This document shows, one piece after another, positions 40,104 through 48,757 of a stretch of DNA of 64,000 nt (position 1 is the first letter of the stretch; every line of letters starts with the position of its first letter). This stretch comes from QHWF01 sp036848175. Its GTDB lineage: Bacteria; Acidobacteriota; Vicinamibacteria; Vicinamibacterales; CAVVIG01. The notes beneath the pieces were generated by a model, which ran no database searches, was not told the origin of the DNA, and was given only the letters and a program-made list of their open reading frames with translations. Where the stretch lies: the NCBI GenBank assembly GCA_036848175.1, contig DAIUKO010000006.1:4025-68024 (forward strand), given 5' to 3'. Position numbers and translations under genes: made by a program.

Positions 40104-41272
40104 GCCTTCGCGGCCAGGAAGCGCTCGTCGGGCCGGCGCGCGGCAATCGCTCGGCGGTAGACGGCGAGCAGCTGGGAGGCGCTGGCACGCCACGAGCACT
40201 CGGACGACGCCTTTGCCCGGTTGTGCATCCCGGCCGCGCGCGCGGCGTCCGGCTGCACGAGAAACCGCTCGATCGCGTAGGCGAGCGCCGCCGCATCGCC
40301 GCGCGGCACGACGGCGCCGCCCATCGGATCCTTGACGAAATGCCGCACGCCGCCGACGTCGGTCGCGACGACGGGAAGGCCGCTCGCCATGGCCTCGAGG
40401 ACCGCGTTCGGCGAATTGTCGAAATCCGATGACAGCGCGAACACGTCCGCACTCCGATAGAACGGCGGCGTGTCCTCGTGCGGGATCGCGCCGGCAAAGG
40501 TCACCGATTCGGCGAGGCCGAGCTGCGCGGCGCGCGCGCGCAGCGCCGGACCCTCGGGACCGTCGCCGACGATGACCAGGTGGACGTCGGGAACGTGGGT
40601 GCGGACGCGGGCGACGGCGTCGACGAGCAGCGCGACGTTCTTGATCGGTACCAGACGCGCGACGCCGAGCACCACGCGCTTGCGATCCAGCCGCAGCGGC
40701 TTGCGCAGCGCGGCGCCGTCGGGATGGAACGCGGCGGCGTCAACGCCTTTCGAGACGCGCTCGATCGGCCGGCCGATCTTCGCGGGCAGATGGTCCGCGG
40801 CCCATCCGTCGGCGACGAGCGCATCGGCGAGCTGCAGATCGGCGCGATACCGCGGGTTCGGCTCGCCGGGCAGGTTGATCACCACGGGGATGTCGCCGAT
40901 GCGAAGGCGCGCGGCCTGATGCAGCGCGTGCGCGTGCACGATGTCGGGCGGCTCGGCGCCGGCGGCGATGTGGCGCCATGCCGCGCGGCAGAACCATTCT
41001 TCGTCCGCATGCAGCGCCGTCATCGTCAAGCGCCCGAAGCCGCGCCGATGCTGATGGCGGTAGACGAAGTCGCGCGTGTACGGCGATCGCAGCAGCGTCA
41101 CCCGTCGCGCCGGGACGTCGCGGGTGCGATAGCGCGGACCGCCGAAGAGGAGCGGCCGGCCGGCGATGATCTCGACCTCGACACCGAGCGCGCCCAGTTC
41201 GCGCGCCCAGGCGAGGTGACGCGTCTCGCCACCGCCTCGCATCATCGCGAGGCAGCGGACGAGCATTGTCAC
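40100..41272 (-). CDS. GT4 family glycosyltransferase
   Basis: This 390-residue GT-B enzyme has an N-terminal domain with LVRCLAMMRGGGETRHLAWARELGALGVEV and PPDIVHAHALHQAARL. The donor domain has KRVVLGVARLVPIKNVALLVDAV, VHLVIVGDGPEGPAL, VTFAGAIPHEDTPPFYRSADVFALSSDFDNSPNAVLEAMASGLPVVAT (E-x7-E-like region) and a C-terminal cap. A GTG at 41272 forms a GTGA overlap with the asnB stop; the ATG two codons later (41266) is nearly equivalent. Family-typical length; donor unknown. Confidence 0.9.
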   Translation of the reverse strand: MTMLVRCLAMMRGGGETRHLAWARELGALGVEVEIIAGRPLLFGGPRYRTRDVPARRVTLLRSPYTRDFVYRHQHRRGFGRLTMTALHADEEWFCRAAWRHIAAGAEPPDIVHAHALHQAARLRIGDIPVVINLPGEPNPRYRADLQLADALVADGWAADHLPAKIGRPIERVSKGVDAAAFHPDGAALRKPLRLDRKRVVLGVARLVPIKNVALLVDAVARVRTHVPDVHLVIVGDGPEGPALRARAAQLGLAESVTFAGAIPHEDTPPFYRSADVFALSSDFDNSPNAVLEAMASGLPVVATDVGGVRHFVKDPMGGAVVPRGDAAALAYAIERFLVQPDAARAAGMHNRAKASSECSWRASASQLLAVYRRAIAARRPDERFLAAKA

Positions 41273-43149
41273 GCGCACGCGCGCTCGCGGCTCCCCGCGC
41301 GATCGACGTGCTGTCGCGCCCACAATTCCAGACAGACGAGCGTCCAGATGCGCTTGGCATGATCGCGCGCGCCAATCTCGTGCTGGTGCAGCAGACGCGC
41401 CGCCTCGCGGCGATCCGTCCAGCCGCGCTCGGCGGTCCGTCGATCGAGCAGGATCTCGCGCGCCCAGCCAATCAGCCCGTCGGCAAACCATCGCCGCAGC
41501 GGCACGCCGAACCCTTTTTTGGGACGCAAGAGCGTCTCGGGCGGCAGCCAGGGTGCGACGAGACGTTTGAACAGCTCTTTCGTCGTCGTCGCGCTGCCAT
41601 GCCGCCATGACGGCTGCTGCGCGGCGAGCTCCACGACGCGGTGATCGAGCAGCGGACAGCGCGCCTCGAGGCTGTGCGCCATCGTGGCGCGATCGACTTT
41701 CACGAGAATGTCGCCGGGAAGGTAATGCTGCTGATCCCAGCGTTGGAGGCGCGACAGGAGCGGGCCGTCGGCCGAGGCCAGCTGCCGCACCGCGTCGGTT
41801 TCAGGCATGCTCGATGCCGAGCGCAGCAGATCGCGCTGCGCGATCCGGCGCAGGAGGTATTCGGGAAAGACCGTGCGGCGCCACACGAACCACGCTTCCG
41901 GTCCGAGCGCCAGCGTCGTGAGGCGCCCTTTGCCGCGCGCGTGCGCCGGCAGCCATTTCGCGCCGAGGCCCGCCAGCGCGCGCATGCCTCGCGCCGCCAC
42001 CGCCGTCGATCGACCGAGCGCCTGTGAGTAGGGCAGGTATCCAGCGAACAATTCGTCGCCGCCGTCGCCGGTCAGACAGACGGTCACGTGACGGCGCGCG
42101 AGCTCTGCGACGAAGAACGTCGGAATCGCCGATGCGTCGGCGAACGGCTCGTCGTAGTGCGTCGCCAGCTTGTCCGCGATGGCGACGCAGTCCGGCGTCA
42201 CCGTCCATTCATGATGATCGGCGCCGAACGCGCGCGCGGTCGCGCGCGCGGCCGCCAGCTCGTCGTACTCCGGATCCTCGAAACCGATCGAGAAGGTCTG
42301 CACACGGCGCGACGAGTGCTTCGCCATCAACGCCAGCACCGCCGCCGAATCGAGCCCGCCGCTCAGGAACGCGCCGAGCGGTACGTCCGAACGCAGCCGG
42401 ATGCGAACCGCTTCGTCGAGCTCCGCGCCGAGCCGCTCGAGGTACTCGGCTTCGGGAATGCCGGCGTCGGTGTCGCGCGGCCACGTCCAATAGCGGCGCA
42501 CGCGCGGCGCCTGACCGCGATCGAGCGTGAGCACGCAGCCCGGCGGCAGCCGCGACATCCCCTCGAAGATCGCCTCGTCGCCGGCGACGTACCCGAACGT
42601 GAGGAATTCGACGAGCGGTCCCGCGGCGACGTCCGGAGTCCGCGGCAGCACGGCGAGGATCGCTTTCGTCTCGGATGCGAACACGAACCGATCGGCGGTT
42701 TGTGTGTAGTAGAGCGGCTTCTTGCCGACGCGATCTCTCGCCAGCACGAGACGGCCGCGCGGCGCATCCCAGACCGCGATCGCAAACATGCCGCGCAGCC
42801 GCTCGAACGCTGCCTCTCCGTCCTCGGCGTACAGCGCGGCAATCACTTCGGTATCGGATGCGGTGGAAAAGCTGCGCCCGCGACGCTCCAGTTCGCAGCG
42901 CAACTCCACGTAGTTGTAGATCTCGCCGTTCTGAACCACGGTGATTCGCCCCGCGTCGACCGCGATCGGCTGATGACCGCCGGCAAGATCGATGATGCTC
43001 AGCCGCGCGGCCGCGAGCGCCGCGGGACCTTCGGCCCGTACGCCGGTATCGTCCGGTCCGCGATGCCGAAGGGTCGCAATCATTCCGGCCGCGACGCCGG
43101 CGTCCGCTGATGCGCTTCCGGTCTCGACGTATCCCGCGATGCCGCACAT
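41269..43149 (-). CDS. asnB: Asparagine synthetase-type glutamine amidotransferase (copy 2)
   Basis: This 626-residue protein has Cys2 as the glutaminase nucleophile (MCGIAGYVETG), LRHRGPDDTGV, ARLSIIDLAGGHQP, QNGEIYNYVEL and the synthetase PP-loop GAFLSGGLDSAAVLAL, then TGDGGDELFAGYLPYSQ and a DRATMAHSLEARCPLLDH segment. All motifs needed for glutamine-dependent amidation are present. It differs clearly from copy 1 (21959-23959), so the two may amidate different sugars. The start is ATG 43149, 1 nt before the Wzt stop. Confidence 0.92.
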   Translation of the reverse strand: MCGIAGYVETGSASADAGVAAGMIATLRHRGPDDTGVRAEGPAALAAARLSIIDLAGGHQPIAVDAGRITVVQNGEIYNYVELRCELERRGRSFSTASDTEVIAALYAEDGEAAFERLRGMFAIAVWDAPRGRLVLARDRVGKKPLYYTQTADRFVFASETKAILAVLPRTPDVAAGPLVEFLTFGYVAGDEAIFEGMSRLPPGCVLTLDRGQAPRVRRYWTWPRDTDAGIPEAEYLERLGAELDEAVRIRLRSDVPLGAFLSGGLDSAAVLALMAKHSSRRVQTFSIGFEDPEYDELAAARATARAFGADHHEWTVTPDCVAIADKLATHYDEPFADASAIPTFFVAELARRHVTVCLTGDGGDELFAGYLPYSQALGRSTAVAARGMRALAGLGAKWLPAHARGKGRLTTLALGPEAWFVWRRTVFPEYLLRRIAQRDLLRSASSMPETDAVRQLASADGPLLSRLQRWDQQHYLPGDILVKVDRATMAHSLEARCPLLDHRVVELAAQQPSWRHGSATTTKELFKRLVAPWLPPETLLRPKKGFGVPLRRWFADGLIGWAREILLDRRTAERGWTDRREAARLLHQHEIGARDHAKRIWTLVCLELWARQHVDRAGSRERACA

Positions 43150-43150
43150 A

Positions 43151-44428
43151 TCAGGACGGCACTCGGACGTGGTGCTCGAAGCGGAACGGCAGCGTCACGA
43201 CGCCGTCTCCATCGTCGCCCGATTGGCTCCCCGAACCGTCGGCGCCGACGACGGCGAATCGCGGTCCGGCCGTGACGACGTCGTACGACACCAGCTGCAA
43301 TGCGTCGGTGATCGTCAACCGAAGCACGTACTGGCGCGCCCGAAGCGGCAGCGACTCGAAGGTGCAGTCCACGACGCCGGCGGTGTCGAGCGCGGCCGGG
43401 CCGTCGCCGGGCCGCGACGTCGCGGTCGCGACGATGAGTCCGGTGTCGACGTCGACGATCGCGATCTGAAACACCGGAGCCGCGATGCGCGTGGATACCT
43501 CGTAGGCGGCCCGGACGACCAGTGATCCGCCTTCGCGAACGGCGCGCGCCGCGCGGCCGCTGCGATCGACGACCTCGATATCGGTGTAGCGGATCTCTCC
43601 CGTGCCGCCGCGATGGCTTTGCAGGGCGTTGCCCTGATTCGCGAGGGCCCGGAGGTTCACCTCGTCGAGGTAACGATCGACGATCGAGGCGGCGTCGCCG
43701 ATCGCGCGGATGCGACCCTCGTCCATCCAGATGATCTGGTCGCACAGCCGCCGCACGTTCCACATGTCGTGCGAGATGAAGAGAACCGTCTTCCCCTCGG
43801 CGATGAGCCGCCTCAGGCTTTCGAGCGCGCGGCGGCGGAACGCGGCGTCGCCGACCGCGAGCACTTCGTCGACGAGCACGATGTCGGGATGGCTGTGAAT
43901 CGCGACGCTGAAGCCGAGCCGGGCGTAGAGGCCCGACGAATACCGCTTCATCGGCATGTCGATCAGCCGCTCGACCTCCGCGAACCGGACGATGTCGTCG
44001 AACCGCCCGGCGATCTCGCGGCGCGTCAACCCGAAGAGGCCGGCGCCGAGATAGACGTTCTCGCGGCCGGTCAGCTCGGGATGGAAGCCGGCGCCGAGCT
44101 CGATCAGCGACACGACACGGCCGGCCACCTGCACGCGTCCGCTCGTCGGCCACGTGACGCGCGAAATCAGCTTGAGGAGCGACGTCTTGCCGGCGCCGTT
44201 CGGCCCGATGATGCCGAGGCCGGCCCCTTCAGCGACGTCGAAGCTGACGTCGCGCAGCGCGAACACGTCGGCGTCGACGCGGCCGCGCGCGGCGCTGTAG
44301 ACATCGTGCTTGCGGCCGCGCAGACGATCGAACGCCGATGCGGCGAGATCGACAATCGTCCGCGACCGTCCGGCACGATATCGCTTCGACACGTGCTCGA
44401 GGCGAATCGCGACTGCGCTAGATGACAT
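43151..44428 (-). CDS. wzt: ABC transporter ATPase, Wzt-like, paired with Wzm
   Basis: This 425-residue ATPase has Walker A GPNGAGKTS (residues 75-83), YSSGLYARL signature (163-171), Walker B IVLVDEVLAVGD and the H-loop VLFISHDMWNVRRL. After residue 255 comes a Wzt_C-type beta-sandwich (IRYTDIEVVDRSGRAARAV, YEVSTRIAAPVFQIAIVDVDTG, YVLRLTITDALQLVSYDV) that in other systems recognises the finished glycan end. Length is normal for the family, unlike the copy at 25261-27081. It overlaps wzm by 11 nt, so the two form the export complex. Confidence 0.93.
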   Translation of the reverse strand: MSSSAVAIRLEHVSKRYRAGRSRTIVDLAASAFDRLRGRKHDVYSAARGRVDADVFALRDVSFDVAEGAGLGIIGPNGAGKTSLLKLISRVTWPTSGRVQVAGRVVSLIELGAGFHPELTGRENVYLGAGLFGLTRREIAGRFDDIVRFAEVERLIDMPMKRYSSGLYARLGFSVAIHSHPDIVLVDEVLAVGDAAFRRRALESLRRLIAEGKTVLFISHDMWNVRRLCDQIIWMDEGRIRAIGDAASIVDRYLDEVNLRALANQGNALQSHRGGTGEIRYTDIEVVDRSGRAARAVREGGSLVVRAAYEVSTRIAAPVFQIAIVDVDTGLIVATATSRPGDGPAALDTAGVVDCTFESLPLRARQYVLRLTITDALQLVSYDVVTAGPRFAVVGADGSGSQSGDDGDGVVTLPFRFEHHVRVPS

Positions 44429-45224
44429 CCGCGAAGTATTTGTCCAGACGTTTGAACAGGACGAACGACGCGACGAGCATGATCGCGGTCGTTGTGGCAG
44501 ACAGCGCGAGCAGCGGCCAGTCGGGCTCGCGGCCGTAGACGACCGCCGATCGGAACCCTTCGATCACCCCACTCAGCGGATTCAACGCGATCCATCCGCG
44601 CCATGCCGGCGGCACCTTCGCCAACGGGTAGGCGATCGGCGTCACGAAGAGCCACAGCTGCAGGCCAATCTGCACGACCGGGTTCACATCGCGATAAAAC
44701 ACGTTGACGGCTGACGTGAGCAGCGTGACGGCGATCGTGAAGGCGACGAGGAGCGCGAACAGCGGAACGACGAGGAGCACCCAACCGGTCAGGTTCACCC
44801 GGTAGTACGCGATGAGGACGGCGACGAGCGTGGCGGCCGCGGCGAGATCCAGCAGCCGCGAGCAGATCTGCGCGAGCGGGATGATCTCGCGCGGAAAGTA
44901 CGTCTTGGTGACGATGTTGCGGTACTGGATCAGGCTCATCGTGCCGGAGTTCACACTGTTGAGAAAGAAGAACCACGGCACCAGACCCGCGTAGGCGAAT
45001 ACCGGATACGGGGCGTCGGACTCGATATTCGCCAGCCGCGAAAAGACGAGCGTGAACACGATCATCGTCGCGAGCGGCTGCGCGATCGCCCAGCCGACGC
45101 CGAACAGCGACTGGCTGTAACGCCCCATCACTTCCCGCCGCGTCAGATTCATCAGCAGCTCGAAGTACGCTGCTGGGTCCACCCGCTCCGCGCGGTCGGA
45201 GAGCGTCCGCGACGCGACCGTCAT
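44418..45224 (-). CDS. wzm: ABC-2 type polysaccharide export permease, Wzm
   Basis: This 268-residue inner-membrane permease has about six hydrophobic segments. The cytoplasmic N-terminus has LLMNLTRREVMGRYSQSLFGVGWAIAQPLATM, the typical 'R-x-x-x-x-RY-x-x-S-x-LG' opening. KTYFPREIIPLAQICSRLLDLA and VNVFYRDVNPVVQIGLQLWLFVTPIAYPL are the other family landmarks, then NPLSGVIEGFR. ATG 45224 overlaps the GT87-like stop by 4 nt; an in-frame extension to 45413 is rejected. It is the only ABC permease in the window, although two Wzt-like ATPases exist. Confidence 0.93.
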   Translation of the reverse strand: MTVASRTLSDRAERVDPAAYFELLMNLTRREVMGRYSQSLFGVGWAIAQPLATMIVFTLVFSRLANIESDAPYPVFAYAGLVPWFFFLNSVNSGTMSLIQYRNIVTKTYFPREIIPLAQICSRLLDLAAAATLVAVLIAYYRVNLTGWVLLVVPLFALLVAFTIAVTLLTSAVNVFYRDVNPVVQIGLQLWLFVTPIAYPLAKVPPAWRGWIALNPLSGVIEGFRSAVVYGREPDWPLLALSATTTAIMLVASFVLFKRLDKYFADVI

Positions 45225-46444
45225 CGATACGTCAGCGTAGGCTGGGCCGCCGCTGCCGGTCGCTCGGCAACCGGGTGGTACTCGAGCAGCGCGCCGTTGT
45301 GGATCTCGTGCAGATACAACCCCCACGCGCCGAGCGCGATCAGCCACTGCGAGTAGTTTGCGAGAAGCGTGATGTTCTCCGGCCTCGTCACCCAGCTGTA
45401 GACCGGCAGACACGCGATGATGAGAAGCGGCAATGCCCGCGGCAGCCGCGTGGATCGCGTCGCGATGTAGAACGTCGGCACGATCAGCAGCATGTAGCTG
45501 TAGTTCTTGAAGCGAGGCATCGCGAGCGCGTAGGCCAGGAACACGACGTAGGCGATGACCTCGACGCGATTGGCAGCGGAGGTGGCGGCGACGCGTTTCG
45601 TCACGACGATGGTCGGCACGGCAACCGCGGCAGCGAGCGCCGCGTAAACCGCGATCTCAATCACCGGTGACACCGTCACACCGTAGGCGTTTCTCGCCAC
45701 CGCGCTCAAGTCCTGCACCAGCGTCAACGACGAAGGATTGAGCCTGCCGAACTCGCCAACGTTCTTTGGAATCGACTGGAAGAACTCGATCGTGAGTCGC
45801 GGCGCGACCACGTACGTGATCAGAAAAATCGACGCGAAGGCCGCGACGCCGCCGGCGATGTACGCGTAGCCGCGCCGCTCGGGAGCGACGAGGCAGACGA
45901 GTAACAACGGCATCAAGGTGAGGCGGAGCAGCGACGCGACGACGACAGCCGCGACGTAGAGCCAATACCGTTTCTCGAGGAGCGCGCCGACGCCGACCCA
46001 GAACACGAGCTGTTCGAAGGTCGTAACGTTGCCGGCCGCGCAGTCGATGAAGATCGCGCTCGAGTACGCGAAAACCAGGAACAACAGCCACACCGGATCG
46101 AGGATGCTGGTTCGCAACAGCCGCCCCCAGACGTGGACGAGGCCGCCGAGCGCGATCAGCTTGAACGCGAGGTAAATCGCCAGCGCGCGCGGCAGCGAGA
46201 GCCACGCAAACGGCGCGAACAGGCCGAGCGCGTACGGCGGATAGTTCCATTTGAAGCCGTCGCGGCTGAGCGACAGCGGAAGCGACGCGGTGTCGTACGG
46301 ATCGAGGCCCGCGCGCCACGCCTGCACCGAGTGGTAGTAGACGGTGAAGTCCCACTGGTTTCCGGGATTCGACCACAGCTTCTGCACCCACCAGAGGAGG
46401 CAGAGCGCGGCGAATCCGATGCGCCACCATTTCCCGCCCGCCAA
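45221..46444 (-). CDS. GT87-like membrane glycosyltransferase
   Basis: This roughly 407-residue polytopic protein has about ten hydrophobic segments. The first loop has NPGNQWDFTVYYHSVQAWRAGLDPYD, with an acidic residue after the first helix, and KWNYPPYALGLFAPFAWL, both typical of GT87/PimE-like GT-C mannosyltransferases. The middle contains FAYSSAIFIDCAAGNVTTFEQLVF (the G-N-V-x-x-F pattern) and the C-terminus LKNYSYMLL-like PRFKNYSYMLLIVP. The start I take is TTG 46444, the first in-frame start after the hairpin-rich gap; no Shine-Dalgarno sequence is obvious. Polyprenyl-phosphate sugars made by the GT2 enzymes of the locus are the likely donors. Confidence 0.82.
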   Translation of the reverse strand: MAGGKWWRIGFAALCLLWWVQKLWSNPGNQWDFTVYYHSVQAWRAGLDPYDTASLPLSLSRDGFKWNYPPYALGLFAPFAWLSLPRALAIYLAFKLIALGGLVHVWGRLLRTSILDPVWLLFLVFAYSSAIFIDCAAGNVTTFEQLVFWVGVGALLEKRYWLYVAAVVVASLLRLTLMPLLLVCLVAPERRGYAYIAGGVAAFASIFLITYVVAPRLTIEFFQSIPKNVGEFGRLNPSSLTLVQDLSAVARNAYGVTVSPVIEIAVYAALAAAVAVPTIVVTKRVAATSAANRVEVIAYVVFLAYALAMPRFKNYSYMLLIVPTFYIATRSTRLPRALPLLIIACLPVYSWVTRPENITLLANYSQWLIALGAWGLYLHEIHNGALLEYHPVAERPAAAAQPTLTYR

Positions 46445-46459
46445 AACTAGTCGGACCCA

Positions 46460-46522
46460 CGCCGCGAAGCGGCGCCCACCTGATCCACGCGCCGAAGGCG
46501 CCCACGCCGCGCGAAGCGCGGC
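46460..46522 (-). promoter_or_regulatory. Three consecutive GAA-triloop hairpins
   Basis: Three short perfect stems with the same loop sit in a row in the 77-nt gap: CGCCGC-GAA-GCGGCG (46460-46474), GCGCC-GAA-GGCGC (46489-46501) and GCCGCGC-GAA-GCGCGGC (46506-46522, reaching the last base of the next gene's stop codon). Stems closed by C(GAA)G are very stable as DNA. On the minus-strand RNA the loops read UUC. The location between two gene blocks suggests a terminator, attenuator or RNA-stability element. No T tract is present. Confidence 0.5.
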
Positions 46523-47985
46523 TAGCGGGCGCTCGTGGCGGTCGCGCGCGGCGCCACCGCCAGGCCAGCCGACTCGATGCGCCGTCCCGCCAACTCTCGC
46601 GTGATGAGGCCGGCCAGGCGTTCCGCAGAACGGCCGTCGGTGAACTCGCACTGCTCGGCGACGACGCGCCGGCGTCCTGCCGCGTCTCGCGACGGATCGA
46701 GGAGATAGGCATTCACCTCGTCGATCATCTCGCGCGGCGATTTGGCGATGCGCACCGCGCCGGCCCGGACGATCTGCTGATAGTGCGTGTACGAGTAGTA
46801 GCGAAGCGGCGAGGTCAGGAACGGCCGCGCCTCGGCGTCGTCCTGATCGAACGCGATGTTCACGACCGGCGTGTCGAAGATCGAGGCTTCGATCGAGATC
46901 GTCGACGCGACGTTGAGCACGACGTCGCTGTGATACATGGTGTCGGCGAGATGGCGCGTGTTCTCGGCCGTCACGTCGACGTTGTGGCCGTCGCCGGACC
47001 GCGCCGTCTCGCGAAACGGCTTCTCGACCGACACGTGCGGCGTGCCGGCGAAACGCTGATACTGCCCCACGTCGTCGCGTGGATGCACGCGGACGAGCAC
47101 GTCGCACGGAGCGGCCAGCGCACCCGATCGAATCGCCTCGACGAGGTGATCGATGACGATGTCGTGGCGCGGATACGATTCGGCCGGGATCGTCGTCAGC
47201 GTGAGGATGCGCCGCGCCGGGTCGAGACCGATCCGGCGGCAGAATTCCGCACGGCTGCAGCGCGGCTCGCCGTTGAAATAACAGTCGAACTGCGGCGGTC
47301 CGGCGACGTCGATGTCGGCCGGCGGATAGCGGTGAAACTCGTGCGCCTCGCGCCGCATCGTCGAATTCCAGACGACCAGACGATCGACCTTGCGGATCGG
47401 AAACAGCTTGTTCGTCAGGTTGTCCCAGCTCAGATCGACCGCCATCGATCGCACGCGCCGCCGCACAGCCGTTCGCAGGACCGGAATCTCAGCGAAGATG
47501 AGGCCGGGCGTGGCGACGGCGACGAGCGTCGGGCGGTGCCGCGCGAACACCGCATCCATGTGCTGATCGGCAACGAAACGATCCGAGAGGTCGTACCAGC
47601 GGCCGCTGTCGGCGCGCCGCGCAAAGCCGCGGCCGAGGAGCGCCTTCAATCGGCGCAATCGCTGGATCGTCCCGGCGTGGCCTGCGGCCAGCTTGATTCG
47701 AATGGTCTCCGTCGATCGCGATTCGAGGTAATGCGCCTGCAGCACGCTGAGAAAACGTCGTTCGAGACCCGCCGGCACGTGCGGCGGGAGCAGCTCGAAG
47801 CTGACGCGCGGATGCGCGAACTCGGACGTGAAGCTCGGATCTGCCACGAGCGGCGACACGAGCACGACGCGCGCGTCGCCGATCGACTCGAGCACCCGCG
47901 CCAGCACACCGGTGCGCAGCACGTTGCCGGCGCTGCTGCCGTGAGGAATCGTCCACAGGAGACAGGGATTCGCGGGACCCGGCAT
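46522..47985 (-). CDS. GT-B-fold transferase, epimerase/glycerophosphotransferase-like
   Basis: This 487-residue cytoplasmic protein has two Rossmann-like halves. The N-terminal half has LLWTIPHGSSAGNVLRTGVLARVLES and VAVATPGLIFAEIPVLRTA. The C-terminal half has RRILTLTTIPAESYPRHDIVIDHL, DVLVRVHPRDDVGQYQRFA, DVVLNVASTISIEASIFDTPVVNIAF and YSYTHYQQIVRAGAV. The R-x-H-P-R-D and S-T-x-x-x-E-A-x-x-x-x-x-P-V segments resemble the nucleotide-binding site of CDP-glycerol glycerophosphotransferases and UDP-sugar 2-epimerases. I therefore call it GT-B type without naming the sugar. It follows the CMP-nonulosonate genes and could be the transferase that uses their product (inference). Confidence 0.72.
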   Translation of the reverse strand: MPGPANPCLLWTIPHGSSAGNVLRTGVLARVLESIGDARVVLVSPLVADPSFTSEFAHPRVSFELLPPHVPAGLERRFLSVLQAHYLESRSTETIRIKLAAGHAGTIQRLRRLKALLGRGFARRADSGRWYDLSDRFVADQHMDAVFARHRPTLVAVATPGLIFAEIPVLRTAVRRRVRSMAVDLSWDNLTNKLFPIRKVDRLVVWNSTMRREAHEFHRYPPADIDVAGPPQFDCYFNGEPRCSRAEFCRRIGLDPARRILTLTTIPAESYPRHDIVIDHLVEAIRSGALAAPCDVLVRVHPRDDVGQYQRFAGTPHVSVEKPFRETARSGDGHNVDVTAENTRHLADTMYHSDVVLNVASTISIEASIFDTPVVNIAFDQDDAEARPFLTSPLRYYSYTHYQQIVRAGAVRIAKSPREMIDEVNAYLLDPSRDAAGRRRVVAEQCEFTDGRSAERLAGLITRELAGRRIESAGLAVAPRATATSAR

Positions 47986-48034
47986 TAGCTCGGCATCTCT
48001 TCGTGGCGCCCGTTCAGGGCGGCCGGAGTGTTCT

Positions 48035-48757
48035 TCAGCGCGCCGCCGCCGCGTTCAGCGCACGCTCGGCGATCGCCCAATCCTCCGGGTCGTCGATGTT
48101 CAACCCGTACGGCGGCGACATCTTGTACGCAGCCACTTTGTCGCCGTAGAGGCTCGGCTCGATCGGATCGAACAGCACGGAGGTTCGGAACAAATACACC
48201 GCGCCGTTGAGCACCCAGGCCTTCGGCATGTCCTGGCGCCGTCCCGGCCGCCGCTTGACCGGCTGCCCGCCGACGAACAATCGCGCCCAGCCGTCATCGT
48301 CGATGCGGACGACGCGCATCGGGTTGTAGTGGGGCGGGAGCTCGTCGACGCTGACGACGGAGTCGGCGCCGGAGGTGGACGCGAGATCGACCGCCTCCTG
48401 AATATGGATTGGCTGACGCAGCGGCGACGTCGGCAGCAGGATCATCACCCAGTCCGGCGTGTAGCGCTCGTGCTCTCGCAGCCACGTCAACGCGTGGTGC
48501 ATGACCGGCAGGTGCGGCGTGTCGTCCGCGGCGAGATGCCCCGGCCGCATGAACGGCACATCGCAGCCGCGCGCGCGCGCGATCGCCGCCGCCTGCTCGT
48601 CGTCGGTCGAGAGAATCAGGCGATCGAAGACGCCCGAATCGCGCGCGCAGTCGATGGTGTGGGCGATGAGCGGCTTACCGCCGAGCAGTTTCGTGTTCTT
48701 GCCCGGAATCGCTTTCGATCCGGCGCGCGCCGTGACGACGCCGAGCACACGACTCAC
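48035..48757 (-). CDS. neuA: Acylneuraminate cytidylyltransferase (CMP-nonulosonate synthetase)
   Basis: This 240-residue enzyme activates a nonulosonic acid with CTP. It starts with GTG 48757 (GTGA overlap with neuB). Landmarks are VVTARAGSKAIPGKNTKLLGGKPLI (nucleotide-binding loop), RLILSTDDEQAAAIARARGCDVPFMRP, MILLPTSPLRQPIHIQEAVDL, and WVLNGAVYLFRTSVL with NIDDPEDWAIAE near the end. This set is characteristic of NeuA/LegF-type enzymes. With neuB and neuC immediately upstream it completes a CMP-sialic- or legionaminic-acid-like pathway. A longer frame to 48871 overlaps neuB and is rejected. Confidence 0.92.
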   Translation of the reverse strand: MSRVLGVVTARAGSKAIPGKNTKLLGGKPLIAHTIDCARDSGVFDRLILSTDDEQAAAIARARGCDVPFMRPGHLAADDTPHLPVMHHALTWLREHERYTPDWVMILLPTSPLRQPIHIQEAVDLASTSGADSVVSVDELPPHYNPMRVVRIDDDGWARLFVGGQPVKRRPGRRQDMPKAWVLNGAVYLFRTSVLFDPIEPSLYGDKVAAYKMSPPYGLNIDDPEDWAIAERALNAAAAR

